Part shown: piece after piece, positions 25,408 through 32,595 of the stretch
How positions within the stretch are numbered: position 1 is the first letter of the stretch
How the letters are laid out: each line of letters opens with the position of its first letter
Assembly (NCBI RefSeq): GCF_009733595.1
Contig: NZ_WOFH01000006.1
Span: 310,001 to 374,000 of the forward strand
Length of the DNA stretch: 64,000 nucleotides
Reading direction: 5' to 3'
Source of the DNA: Actinomadura litoris
GTDB taxonomy: Bacteria; Actinomycetota; Actinomycetes; Streptosporangiales; Streptosporangiaceae
Position numbers and translations under genes: made by a program
Notes under the pieces: generated by a model
Told to the model about the DNA's origin: nothing
Database searches by the model: none
The model's input: the letters and a program-made list of their open reading frames with translations, nothing else

Positions 25408-25965
25408 TCAGGGGTCGCCTGGTGAGCGGGGGGCGTCCGCCTCGTCGCCGAGGCTGAGCAGGAGGGACCGCAGGATCGCGGCGAGTTCGTCCTGCTGGTG
25501 CGGGTCGAGTGCCGCGAGGATGCGGCGTTCGTTGTCGAGGTGGGCGGCGACGGCGCGGTCGATGAGGTCGCGGCCGGCGGGTGTGAGCGCGACGATGACC
25601 GTGCGCCGGTTGGCGGGGTCGAGGTCGCGCGTGACATAGCCCTTGGCGACGAGGCGGTCGAGCCGGTTGGTGACGGCCCCCGACGTCACCATCGACGAAC
25701 GGGCCAGCATGCCCGCCGTCAGACCGTCCGGGGAGCCGCTGCGTCGCAGGGTGGCGAGGACGTCGAACTCGCCCCGTTCGAGACCGAACTCGCTGAAGAG
25801 CGATTTGAGTTCGCGCTCGGCCAGCCGCGTCGCCCGGGAGAGGCGTCCGAGAACGCTCATGGGCGACGGATCGAGGTCGGGACGGGCGCGGGCCCACTGC
25901 TCCAACACGAGGTCGACGGCGTCACGCGCCACGGCCGCACCTTTCAACGCTGAACTGTTTGACAT
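25408..25965 (-). CDS. MarR-family regulator
   Basis: A 185-residue winged-helix regulator: LERGEFDVLATLRRSGSPDGLTAGMLARSSMVTSGAVTNRLDRLVAKGYVTRDLDPANRRTVIVALTPAGRDLIDRAVAAH covers the recognition helix and wing. ATG at 25965 is chosen; a longer frame would run through the operator repeats. Divergent from a secreted beta-propeller protein gene, with three related 12-bp sites between them, one next to each start codon, indicating auto- and cross-regulation. Confidence 0.9.
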   Translation of the reverse strand: MSNSSALKGAAVARDAVDLVLEQWARARPDLDPSPMSVLGRLSRATRLAERELKSLFSEFGLERGEFDVLATLRRSGSPDGLTAGMLARSSMVTSGAVTNRLDRLVAKGYVTRDLDPANRRTVIVALTPAGRDLIDRAVAAHLDNERRILAALDPHQQDELAAILRSLLLSLGDEADAPRSPGDP

Positions 25966-26016
25966 CAAGTTAGCACCGGACCTACCGTCCTCAGCGTTGA
26001 ACATTTCAGCGTTGAA
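25943..26016. promoter_or_regulatory. three near-palindromic TTCArCGyTGAA operator sites
   Basis: Sites: TTCAACGCTGAA at 25943-25954, a one-base variant beginning cTCAGCGTTGAA at 25990-26001, and TTCAGCGTTGAA at 26005-26016. The first is the exact reverse complement of the third. They fill the divergent promoter region between the MarR gene and the secreted propeller protein. Repressor binding is inferred from spacing and symmetry. Confidence 0.65.
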
Positions 26017-26025
26017 AGGTTGCTC

Positions 26026-26979
26026 ATGTACCGTCCCGCACTCTCCGCCATGCTGGTGTTCGGGCTCGCCGCCGGGATGGGAGCCCCGGCACGGGCGTCC
26101 GCCGACGCTCCCCGCCCCGGTGCGGCGGTGTTCCCGGCCACGATCCGGCTGCCGAACGGGTTCCAGCCCGAAGGCATCGCGACCGGACCCGGCCCGGTCG
26201 CCTACATCGGCTCCATGGCCGACGGCTCCGTCTACCGTGCGGACCTGCGCACCGGCGGCGGCGCGATCCTCAGCCGAGGAACGGGCACGCAGGCCCTCGG
26301 TCTCAAGTCCGACCCGAGCGGACGGCTCTTCGTGGCGGGCGGGACGGGCGGCGACGCCCGGGTCCTCGACACCCGCACCGGCCGGGTGCTGGCCTCCTAC
26401 CGGCTGGCCGCCGGCCCCGCCTTCGTGAACGACGTCGTCCTCACCCAGGACGCCGCATGGTTCACCGACTCCACCAACCCGGTGCTGTACAAACTGCCGC
26501 TACACGGTGGGCGGCTGCCCTCCGCGGCCGTCCCGATCCCGCTCACCGGCGACCTCGTGTACCAGGGCGGCGAGGGCAGCGCCGCCTTCAACGCCAACGG
26601 CATCACCCCGACGCCGGACGGCCGCGGCCTGGTCGTCGTCCAGTCGAACACCGGCGGACTGTTCCGCGTCGACCCGGCGACCGGCGCGACCCGCCGCGTC
26701 GACCTGCACGGCGAGTCGCTGCCGGAAGGCGACGGCCTGCTGCTGCGCGGCCGGACGCTGTTCGCGGTGCAGAACCGCTTCGACACCGTGGCCGTCCTGC
26801 GACTGAACGCGGCGGGGACCGAAGGCCGCGTCCTGCGGCGGGTGAAGGACGCACGGCTCGACCTGCCGACGACCGTGGCCGCCTTCGGCTCCCGGCTCTA
26901 CCTCCCCAACATCCGGTTCTTCGCCAGCGGACCGACCCCGCACATCTCCTACAACGCCGTCGCGATCCCTCGTCCCTGA
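26026..26979 (+). CDS. secreted beta-propeller (SMP-30/gluconolactonase-like) protein
   Basis: A 317-residue exported protein: Sec signal peptide (MYRPALSAMLVFGLAAGMGAPARASA), then about six repeats with the NHL/SMP-30 rhythm (ALGLKSDPSGRLFVAGG, RVLDTRTGRVLASYRL, VNDVVLTQDAAWFTDS, ANGITPTPDGRGLVVVQSNTGGLFRVDPATG). The ND and WFTDS residues match metal-binding positions of SMP-30 lactonases, so a lactonase-type or carbohydrate role is possible. ATG at 26026 sits ten bases after the last operator repeat. Likely the main target of the divergent MarR regulator. Confidence 0.83.
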   Translation: MYRPALSAMLVFGLAAGMGAPARASADAPRPGAAVFPATIRLPNGFQPEGIATGPGPVAYIGSMADGSVYRADLRTGGGAILSRGTGTQALGLKSDPSGRLFVAGGTGGDARVLDTRTGRVLASYRLAAGPAFVNDVVLTQDAAWFTDSTNPVLYKLPLHGGRLPSAAVPIPLTGDLVYQGGEGSAAFNANGITPTPDGRGLVVVQSNTGGLFRVDPATGATRRVDLHGESLPEGDGLLLRGRTLFAVQNRFDTVAVLRLNAAGTEGRVLRRVKDARLDLPTTVAAFGSRLYLPNIRFFASGPTPHISYNAVAIPRP

Positions 26980-27020
26980 GCGCTGCGCCGTCCGAGGTTC
27001 CACCCGTCGCCGGGATTATT

Positions 27021-27067
27021 TACCCCTAGGGGGTATGTTACGGTCTCGCACATACCCCCTACGGGTA
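27021..27067. promoter_or_regulatory. paired G/C-tract operators of the CsoR/FrmR type
   Basis: Two TACCCC-n-GGGGTA-like palindromes: TACCCCTAGGGGGTA (27021-27035) and TACCCCCTACGGGTA (27053-27067). Together they form a 17-base inverted repeat (16 of 17 matching) around 13 bases. CsoR, CstR, RcnR and FrmR family repressors bind such sites. The pair lies 24 bases before the MFS start codon. No CsoR-family gene is present in the window. Confidence 0.6.
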
Positions 27068-27090
27068 AGTCTCAGGAAGGGTGAACCCTC

Positions 27091-28512
27091 ATGTCCGCAG
27101 ATCCGAGGCGCTGGTGGGCGCTCGCCGTGCTCGCCACCGCCCAGTTCATGGTCATCATGGACACCTCGATCATCGGGGTCGCGCTCCCCGACATGCAGCG
27201 CGACCTCGGCTTCTCCCAGGGCGGCCTCCAGTGGGTGTTCAACGCCTACGTCGTCGCGCTCGGGGGTCTGCTGCTGCTCGGCGGCAAGCTGTCGGACCTG
27301 TTCGGGGCGCGGCGCGTCTTCGCGGCGGGGTGGACGGTGCTGATCGGCGGCTCGGTGGTCGCGGCGGCCGCCACGGGCGCCGAGGTCGAGATCATCGGCC
27401 GCGCGGTCCAGGGCGTCGGCTCCGCGCTGATCGCGCCGTCGGCGCTGACGCTGCTCATGGTCCTGTTCTCGGCGCGGCCCAGGGAACTGGCCAAGGCGAT
27501 GGCCTTCTACGGCGCCGCGGCCCCGGCGGGCGGCACCGCCGGCGTGTTCCTCGGCGGCGTCATCACCGAGTGGCTGAGCTGGCCCTGGGTGTTCATCATC
27601 TACATCCCGATCGGCCTGGCCACGCTGGCCGCGGTTCCGGCCGTCCTGCCGAACGTCCCCGGCCGCCGCACCGGCCTGGACGTGCTGGGCGCGCTCGCCG
27701 TCACGGCGGGGCTGGCCCTCGCCGTCTACGCGATCGTCCAGGCACCCGGGCGGGGCTGGGACGCCCCGGCGACCGCCCTCCAACTCGGCGGCGCCGTCCT
27801 GCTGCTGGCCGCGTTCGTCGGCGTCCAGCGGATCACCCGCAGCCCGCTGATGCCGCTGTCGGTGTGGCGCACCCCGAACCTGGCCGGCGCCAACGTGGCG
27901 ATGACACTCCTGGGCGCCGCCTGGATCCCGATGTGGTACTTCCTCAACCTCTACCTCCAGCAGGTCCTGGGCTACGGGGCGTTCCCGAGCGGCGCGGCCC
28001 TGCTTCCGATGACGGCGCTGATGATGGTGCTGATGGTCGGGGTCACCGGACGGCTCATCGCCCGGTTCGGCACCAAGCCGCTCATCGTCACCGGCCTCGT
28101 GGTCCTCGCGGGCGGCCTGGCCGTCCTGTCGACGATCGACGCGGGCGGAGACTTCGTCACCGACGTGCTGCCCGGGTCGCTGATCTCGGCGGTCGGCATG
28201 TCGCTGGTGTTCATCCCCGCCACGATGGCGGCGCTGGGCGGCGTCGCACCCGAGCAGGCCGGACTGGCGTCCGGCATCGTCAACACCACCTACCAGGTCG
28301 GCTCGGCGATCGGGTTGGCGGCGATGACCGCGGTCGCCACCTCGCAGGGCGCGGACAGGCTCGGCGACCTGCCCAGCCTGACCGACGGCTTCCAGGCCGC
28401 CTTCGTCGGCGCCGCCGCCGTCGCCCTGGCGGGCGCCGTCCTGGCCCTGGTCACCCTGCGAACCCCAACCGCCCCGGCGGACGCGGACGAGCCCGTGAAG
28501 GAGAGCGTCTAG
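27091..28512 (+). CDS. MFS transporter, DHA2 (EmrB/QacA) type
   Basis: A 473-residue fourteen-helix drug:H+ antiporter-type transporter. Visible blocks are QFMVIMDTSIIGVALPDMQRDL (motif D1 with its Asp), GKLSDLFGARRVF (motif A) and a GxxLGGVITEWLSWPWVF motif C-like turn. It has no fused regulator. ATG with AAGGGTGAA nine bases upstream. The CsoR-like operators directly before it imply induction by a thiophilic metal, formaldehyde-like or sulfur-stress signal rather than the usual TetR control; the substrate is unknown. A clean hairpin follows the stop. Confidence 0.92.
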   Translation: MSADPRRWWALAVLATAQFMVIMDTSIIGVALPDMQRDLGFSQGGLQWVFNAYVVALGGLLLLGGKLSDLFGARRVFAAGWTVLIGGSVVAAAATGAEVEIIGRAVQGVGSALIAPSALTLLMVLFSARPRELAKAMAFYGAAAPAGGTAGVFLGGVITEWLSWPWVFIIYIPIGLATLAAVPAVLPNVPGRRTGLDVLGALAVTAGLALAVYAIVQAPGRGWDAPATALQLGGAVLLLAAFVGVQRITRSPLMPLSVWRTPNLAGANVAMTLLGAAWIPMWYFLNLYLQQVLGYGAFPSGAALLPMTALMMVLMVGVTGRLIARFGTKPLIVTGLVVLAGGLAVLSTIDAGGDFVTDVLPGSLISAVGMSLVFIPATMAALGGVAPEQAGLASGIVNTTYQVGSAIGLAAMTAVATSQGADRLGDLPSLTDGFQAAFVGAAAVALAGAVLALVTLRTPTAPADADEPVKESV

Positions 28513-28535
28513 GCATGATCGGCTGTACCGGACCC

Positions 28536-28562
28536 GCCGCCCAGGCCACCAGCCTGGGCGGC
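28536..28562 (+). terminator. hairpin after MFS gene
   Basis: GCCGCCCAGGC pairs perfectly with GCCTGGGCGGC around a five-base loop, 23 bases after the transporter stop codon. The remaining bases to 28704 hold no convincing gene. Confidence 0.65.
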
Positions 28563-28704
28563 ACAACCTGTCCAGGGAGTTGCCGTCCTCGAAGGGCCGG
28601 AAGAAGCAGACGCCGAGACAGATCCGTGCCGCACAAGCGAACCGCGAGACGGGCGGGAGCGTCAGCTACCAGCGGCGCAGCAGTCCGAACGAGAGTGGAG
28701 CGCC

Positions 28705-28944
28705 TCACGGCCTCGGCTTGGGCCCGCCCTTGCGGCGCTCCACGCCGCGCTCGCGGAGCTTCTTGCGGATGTAGCCGGCGGTGAAGGTCTCGGGTTTGGC
28801 GAGCTGGTCGGCGGTACGGCCGGCGTTGGCGGCGTCCACGTAGGCGGAGAAGAGGTCGTTGAGGCGGGTGTCGGCTTCCTCTTTGGCTTGGAGGTACCTG
28901 GTCTCGGCGAGTTCCACTCGGGCGTCGGCTTCCTCAGGCGTCAT
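28705..28944 (-). CDS. small charged protein of unknown function
   Basis: A 79-residue hydrophilic protein starting MTPEEADARVELAETRYLQ. The first 40 residues look like one amphipathic helix or short coiled coil, then TADQLAKPETFTAGYIRKKLRERGVERRKGG, a basic tail that could bind nucleic acid. I do not recognise the family; similar short proteins occur at the edges of actinobacterial integrative elements. It lies between the transporter and an integrase fragment just outside attL and may be left from an older element. Confidence 0.5.
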   Translation of the reverse strand: MTPEEADARVELAETRYLQAKEEADTRLNDLFSAYVDAANAGRTADQLAKPETFTAGYIRKKLRERGVERRKGGPKPRP

Positions 28945-29003
28945 GCGACACAGAGTACCGGCACGGGGTAGCGTCACTCAATGCCACAACACGCCCGCCA
29001 CAT

Positions 29004-29150
29004 GTGGAGGCGGACATCGCCATCAAGAAGGTCGCGGTCCACCTCGGGCACGCCACGGACCGGTACACCCATGTCCGGCGCGCGGCCGAGGCGGCGGAAC
29101 GGGAGAACTTGGTCGAGCATCCTCAGGGGCCGCGTGGACGCAGATTCGTG
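29004..29150 (+). pseudogene. decayed C-terminus of a tyrosine integrase
   Basis: The frame reads VEADIAIKKVAVHLGHAT then DRYTHVRRAAEAAE, which matches the end of a phage-type tyrosine recombinase: the LGHA box with its His, and the Y of DRYTHV as nucleophile position. About five residues normally found between LGHA and DRYTH are missing, and the upstream HxLRH block is absent. It runs toward the att repeat at 29198, on the strand opposite to the intact integrase. Probably a remnant of a previous element that used the same tRNA. Confidence 0.6.
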
Positions 29151-29197
29151 GCGGCGTGGTCGCCCTTTGTCGCCGGATGCGATGAGGAGTCTATGCA

Positions 29198-29256
29198 GGT
29201 GGGGGTGGCGCGCCCGGCAGGATTCGAACCCGCGACCGTCGGTTTAGAAGACCGAT
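29198..29256. repeat. attL (59-bp direct repeat, tRNA-Arg 3' duplicate)
   Basis: Identical over 59 bases to 48025-48083. Contains the anticodon stem-loop 3' half, T-arm and acceptor of tRNA-Arg(TCT) on the minus strand plus CCA. After GACCGAT the left copy departs from the tRNA sequence, so this copy does not encode a whole tRNA. Confidence 0.95.
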
Positions 29257-29322
29257 TCTGATCCACGCTGCTCTTTCCTCTCTGACCTGCGTCGGAACCC
29301 CGCCGGTGGTGGCCCGGCTCGG

Positions 29323-29347
29323 TGATCATTCCGCGCTCATTCCGTGG
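29323..29347. promoter_or_regulatory. probable integrase arm-type sites, left end
   Basis: ATTCCGCG (29328-29335) and ATTCCGTGG (29339-29347), 11 bases apart. The same 25-base block, with only three internal differences, is found in the same orientation at 47906-47930 near the other end. Paired short repeats flanking the core att site on both sides are what tyrosine integrases use as arm sites. Confidence 0.6.
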
Positions 29348-29361
29348 CGTCCTGTTGTCGT

Positions 29362-30720
29362 TCATTCGGAGAGGGCCTTCTCGATGCGTTGGTTGGCGAC
29401 GTCGCGCTGCCCGTCGATGCACTTGGCGTAGACGCGCAGCAGCACTTCAACGCTGTGTCCGGCGCGCTCGGCGACCTCGGGGGCGTGGACGCCGGCGTTA
29501 AGCCACGTCGACACGCTCGCGTGCCGGAGGTCGTACGGCCGTCCCGCCAGCGGAGACTCGACCTGGGCGGGAAGGAGCGCGTACGTGCGCGCTTCCCTCC
29601 ACACGGCGGCGTACGCCGATCCCGAGAACGTGCCACCACCTCGTGTGTAGAACAGCCGACCATCGGGAGCGGTGCCGAAGGCCTCGATGTGGGCCCGCAG
29701 GATCGCGACCAGCTCGGGCGGGATCGGGACCGGCCGGTCCTCGTCCTCCTCGCGATGCTTCAGGCCCCGTTCGTCGAAGGTCCGGCGCGAGTCGGTGTAC
29801 CGCTTGTTGGCTTGGGGCCTCGTCTTGGTGACGGTGATCTGGCCCCACCCCTCCTCTGGCAGGACGCAGTCCTGTTCGCGCAAGCCCGCCGCCTCCGCTG
29901 GACGCAGCGCGGCGAAGTACATGCACGCGAACATCGCGACCAGCATGGGGCCGCGCGTGCGACCGACATAGCTCACGGCCGTCAGGAGTTCGCGGGCCTG
30001 CCGGGGGTTGACCACAACCCGCCGATCGACGGCGTTGCTCTGCCTGGTCGGCTTCCACTTGATCCGATCCAGGGGATTGGCCGCCAGTTCACCGAGTTCG
30101 ACGGCGTATTCGAGAGCGTGATGGAAGACCGCCCACTTACGCCGGAAGGTCGACGTCGCGGCCGCCTTTCCGTCGAGAAGGACCGCGAGCGCCTCCACAG
30201 CGGCACGGGCGTGGCGCGGCTCTTCCAGGTCTCTCATCGGCAGCGAGGCTTCCTCAAGCCAGCGCAGCGCTGCGGCACCTTCATGGCCCGGCTCGGAGCA
30301 GCGATCCTCTGGGAGGAACACGTGGTCGCGAAGCGTCCGGCGCAGGACGTCGACACTGGGACGGCCCCTGCGGTCGGTCACCAGCACGGGTGTAACCGCG
30401 GTCAGTGACTCGGTGGCGGCTTGTCGGGACGTGGCAGCCTGATGCGGCCATCTGATGCGGACGTAGGCGGTCGCGAACTCCAGCCAAGTACGTGCGTTCT
30501 TGGCCTTGAGCATGGATTCCGGCAGCCCGGTCACCGTGTCGAACCACTCGCCCCGCTTGGCGGCCTGCCGAAGATCAGACAGGTAGTTCTTCGCCAGTTC
30601 CGAGCCGCGGATCGTGGTGGACTGCTTCTCGCCACCGACCACCCACCGCACGACGTACGAGGGCTGCTTGCTGGACGCGTTCCGCTTGATCTTCCAGAAC
30701 TTGACGTCGTAGGACTTCAC
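29362..30720 (-). CDS. int: tyrosine recombinase (site-specific integrase)
   Basis: A 452-residue phage-type integrase that would insert and excise the element at tRNA-Arg. The N-terminal part (1-200) is the SAM-like core-binding region. The catalytic domain shows Arg273 (ALRPAEAAG), Arg399 in RPYDLRH (the usual His of HxxR is Tyr396, a common change), His422 (RAGHSVE) and the nucleophile Tyr431 (LRVYAKC). The GTG start overlaps the xis stop by four bases, so int is coupled to xis. The gene is about 100 bp from attL, as in most AICEs. Longer upstream frame is shadow of xis. Confidence 0.95.
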   Translation of the reverse strand: MKSYDVKFWKIKRNASSKQPSYVVRWVVGGEKQSTTIRGSELAKNYLSDLRQAAKRGEWFDTVTGLPESMLKAKNARTWLEFATAYVRIRWPHQAATSRQAATESLTAVTPVLVTDRRGRPSVDVLRRTLRDHVFLPEDRCSEPGHEGAAALRWLEEASLPMRDLEEPRHARAAVEALAVLLDGKAAATSTFRRKWAVFHHALEYAVELGELAANPLDRIKWKPTRQSNAVDRRVVVNPRQARELLTAVSYVGRTRGPMLVAMFACMYFAALRPAEAAGLREQDCVLPEEGWGQITVTKTRPQANKRYTDSRRTFDERGLKHREEDEDRPVPIPPELVAILRAHIEAFGTAPDGRLFYTRGGGTFSGSAYAAVWREARTYALLPAQVESPLAGRPYDLRHASVSTWLNAGVHAPEVAERAGHSVEVLLRVYAKCIDGQRDVANQRIEKALSE

Positions 30721-30914
30721 GCGTCGACCTCGTGGTCGGCGAGCCACGCGTCGAGGACGGACCTGCGGACCCGGTACTCCCCGTTGGGGAGCCTGACCAT
30801 GGGCTTGGGCGTTCGGCCGAGGGCGTGCCAGCGCTGCCACGTACGGCGGGGAATCGCCAGCTCTTCGAGGATTTCCGGGACGGTGAGCCATCCCGGACCC
30901 GTGCGACGTGCCAT
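30717..30914 (-). CDS. xis: excisionase (MerR-like HTH_17)
   Basis: A 65-residue winged-helix protein: LTVPEILEELAIPRRTWQRWHALGRTPKPMVRLPNGEYRVRRSVLDAWLADHEV. This is the AlpA/HTH_17 pattern of AICE and phage excisionases, which bend att DNA to direct the integrase to excision. ATG preceded by AAGGAG with nine-base spacing. Coupled to int by GTGA overlap and about 75 bp downstream of the 49-residue gene. Confidence 0.9.
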   Translation of the reverse strand: MARRTGPGWLTVPEILEELAIPRRTWQRWHALGRTPKPMVRLPNGEYRVRRSVLDAWLADHEVDA

Positions 30915-30991
30915 GGTGGGGGTGCTCCTTTCGCTAGGGGCACGCGGTCCCGGCGCTCGATGCTTGGCGGTGTTGGCGCCGGGACCGCCTG

Positions 30992-31141
30992 TTAGAGGCG
31001 GATCTCGATGTAGACGAAGACCTGGCGGCTCTGGCCGCGCAGCGGCCGGTAGGCCGAGATGTCGATGACGTCGAAGAGCTGCTTGAGGCGTTCGGTGGCC
31101 TGGTCGACCTCGTCCGGCAGGCCCATCAGACGGATCTTCAT
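30992..31141 (-). CDS. 49-residue conserved-type small protein
   Basis: Starts MKIRLMGLPDEVDQATERLKQ and ends RQVFVYIEIRL. The predicted order is strand, helix, strand (FDVIDISAYRPLR) and strand, a compact ferredoxin-like half. The TAA stop at 30992 and the ATG overlapping the upstream stop (ATGA) support it as a real gene. I recall similarly short proteins beside xis in other actinobacterial elements but cannot name the family. Possible role in control of excision or replication; unproven. Confidence 0.7.
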   Translation of the reverse strand: MKIRLMGLPDEVDQATERLKQLFDVIDISAYRPLRGQSRQVFVYIEIRL

Positions 31142-32322
31142 GGCGTGTCTCCGTCCGGGCGGTCTCGCCAGCCGCGAGTGAGGATGTGCCTGGCCTTGGC
31201 GCGCCAGGCGGCGTCGAGGTCGATGTTCAGGACGTGGGCGGTGACGTAGGCCGTGATGACGACGTCGGCCAGCTCGTCCTGGACGTCGGAGAAGTCGCCG
31301 GTGCGCCGCGCCATACCGGCCCAGCGGCGGTAGGCGCCAACGAACTCGCCGGCCTCCTCGGCGAGCGCGAGGACCTGGCGGTGCCGTTCCTCCTCGACCG
31401 GGAAGTGCTTCCGGATGTGCTCGGCGACTACAGCGCCGGGCTCGGTGAGGGTGTGCGGCGTCGTTTCATCGGCGGGCTGAGCGTCAGGGTGGGGCATGAG
31501 AGGTGTTCCCTTCTGGTGTCCGGTGCGGTGACGGCGGTCGGTCGTCACGGGCCGGGGCTTGCCGCCTTCGTCCGGTGGGTCGTCGGGGTGGGGCCAGAGC
31601 CCGGCCCCGTGGGTGGTGACCCACGGGGTCATGAGGGCGCGGTAGGCGGTGGTGCTCCAGCCTGGGACGGTGCCGATCAGGTCTCTTGCGGCCAGCGCCA
31701 CCAATTCGCCGCCATCTGCGCAGGTGGCTTGAGAGCGCCACCACTGGACATCGGCGCCGACGGCCACCAGCGCGGCCAAGGCGGCGTCCAGGTAGGCCGT
31801 CTTCATCGCGGCGCGGTAGTGGTCGTAGCGGAGGGCCGTCGGATCGTGCGTTGGGGCGGCCTTCATCGCCGCTGCCAGGGTGATGAGCTGCTCCGCTTGC
31901 GGGCCCAGGATCTCGGCGACCGGCCGGTGCCCTGTCACCACCCACCCGTCCGCGCAGGAGTACCGTCCTGCGTTCTCGCGCACGGCCGGGGTGCGCGGGG
32001 CGACCTGGGCCAGCGTCGCCTTCTGGTCGGCGGTGAGCTGGTCAATGGTGACCCTGATGGGGATCTCGTACACCTGGTCGGTGATCGTGGTGTAGGCGTC
32101 ACTGATCAGGACCCGGCGTGCGTCGTCGACGGTCACGAGGTTGCGGCTCTCGTCCCCGATCAGGACGTCCCCGAGCTTGGCGGCGCGCGGGGCCAGCATG
32201 ACGAGCGGGGGAAGATCGCGGTGGCGCAGTTCGCCGGTCGTGGCGTTGATGTGCGGCGTGTGCCCGGCAGCGGGGGCGACGCGGTCGTACGTCTTTGTCG
32301 TGCGTGGTGCCAAGTAGGTCAT
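31138..32322 (-). CDS. protein with C-terminal MazG-like NTP pyrophosphohydrolase domain
   Basis: 394 residues. The C-terminal ~110 residues carry MazG-type metal motifs: LALAEEAGEFVGAYRRW (EExxE) and VQDELADVVITAYV (ExxD), an all-alpha NTP-PPase that could cleave (d)NTPs or ppGpp-like alarmones. The N-terminal ~270 residues (TYLAPRTTKTYDRV..., RRVLISDAYTTITDQVYEIPIRV) match no family I know. A low-complexity Pro/Asp/Arg linker joins them, and within it an in-frame ATG at 31497 is preceded by GAAGGGA, so a free ~119-residue MazG protein may also be made. Stop overlaps the 49-residue gene (ATGA). Confidence 0.75.
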   Translation of the reverse strand: MTYLAPRTTKTYDRVAPAAGHTPHINATTGELRHRDLPPLVMLAPRAAKLGDVLIGDESRNLVTVDDARRVLISDAYTTITDQVYEIPIRVTIDQLTADQKATLAQVAPRTPAVRENAGRYSCADGWVVTGHRPVAEILGPQAEQLITLAAAMKAAPTHDPTALRYDHYRAAMKTAYLDAALAALVAVGADVQWWRSQATCADGGELVALAARDLIGTVPGWSTTAYRALMTPWVTTHGAGLWPHPDDPPDEGGKPRPVTTDRRHRTGHQKGTPLMPHPDAQPADETTPHTLTEPGAVVAEHIRKHFPVEEERHRQVLALAEEAGEFVGAYRRWAGMARRTGDFSDVQDELADVVITAYVTAHVLNIDLDAAWRAKARHILTRGWRDRPDGDTP

Positions 32323-32380
32323 CGGTCGCTGCGTCTTTCGCTGGTGGCGTTGTGGTCAAGTCCGGCGGGGTCCTGCTCGC

Positions 32381-32505
32381 CGTGACAGCGCCGGTGTCAC
32401 GGGCGGGGGCTGGGGGAGGGAGTTACAGGTCAGAGGGCGCGTAATACCCGTGACACCGCGCCCGTGACACCTGCGTGACAGGTGGGCGTGACGCCCGCGT
32501 GACAA
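32381..32505. repeat. CGTGACA repeat cluster, candidate clt/transfer or replication locus
   Basis: Six copies of CGTGAC(A/G): 32381, 32449, 32463, 32474, 32487 and 32498, plus an inverted copy TGTCACG at 32395. The first and inverted copies form a perfect 7-7-7 palindrome. The right group is spaced 14, 11, 13 and 11 bases, close to one helical turn. Two nested hairpins (CACCTG/CAGGTG, GGGCG/CGCCC) lie inside. The cluster is directly downstream of the traB stop, the place where pSVH1/pIJ101-type clt loci with 8-bp TraB recognition repeats occur; iterons for replication are the alternative. Confidence 0.65.
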
Positions 32506-32595
32506 GATCATCCGGGCGGGCGCGGACGCTCCCACGCGCAGCCGTATGTGCGCGAGGGCGCAGGATGGCCGCGCCGCGGACCCGCGTGTGGGCGT

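Noticed and set aside
28580..28774. 64-residue plus-strand frame beginning MPSSKGRKKQTPRQ
   Set aside because: Overlaps the better supported small gene at 28705-28944, changes composition after ~30 codons and has no clear ribosome site.
29198..29261. Reading frame containing ARPAGFEPATVGLE at the left att site
   Set aside because: This is the usual false translation of an antisense tRNA 3' end; it marks the att repeat rather than a protein.
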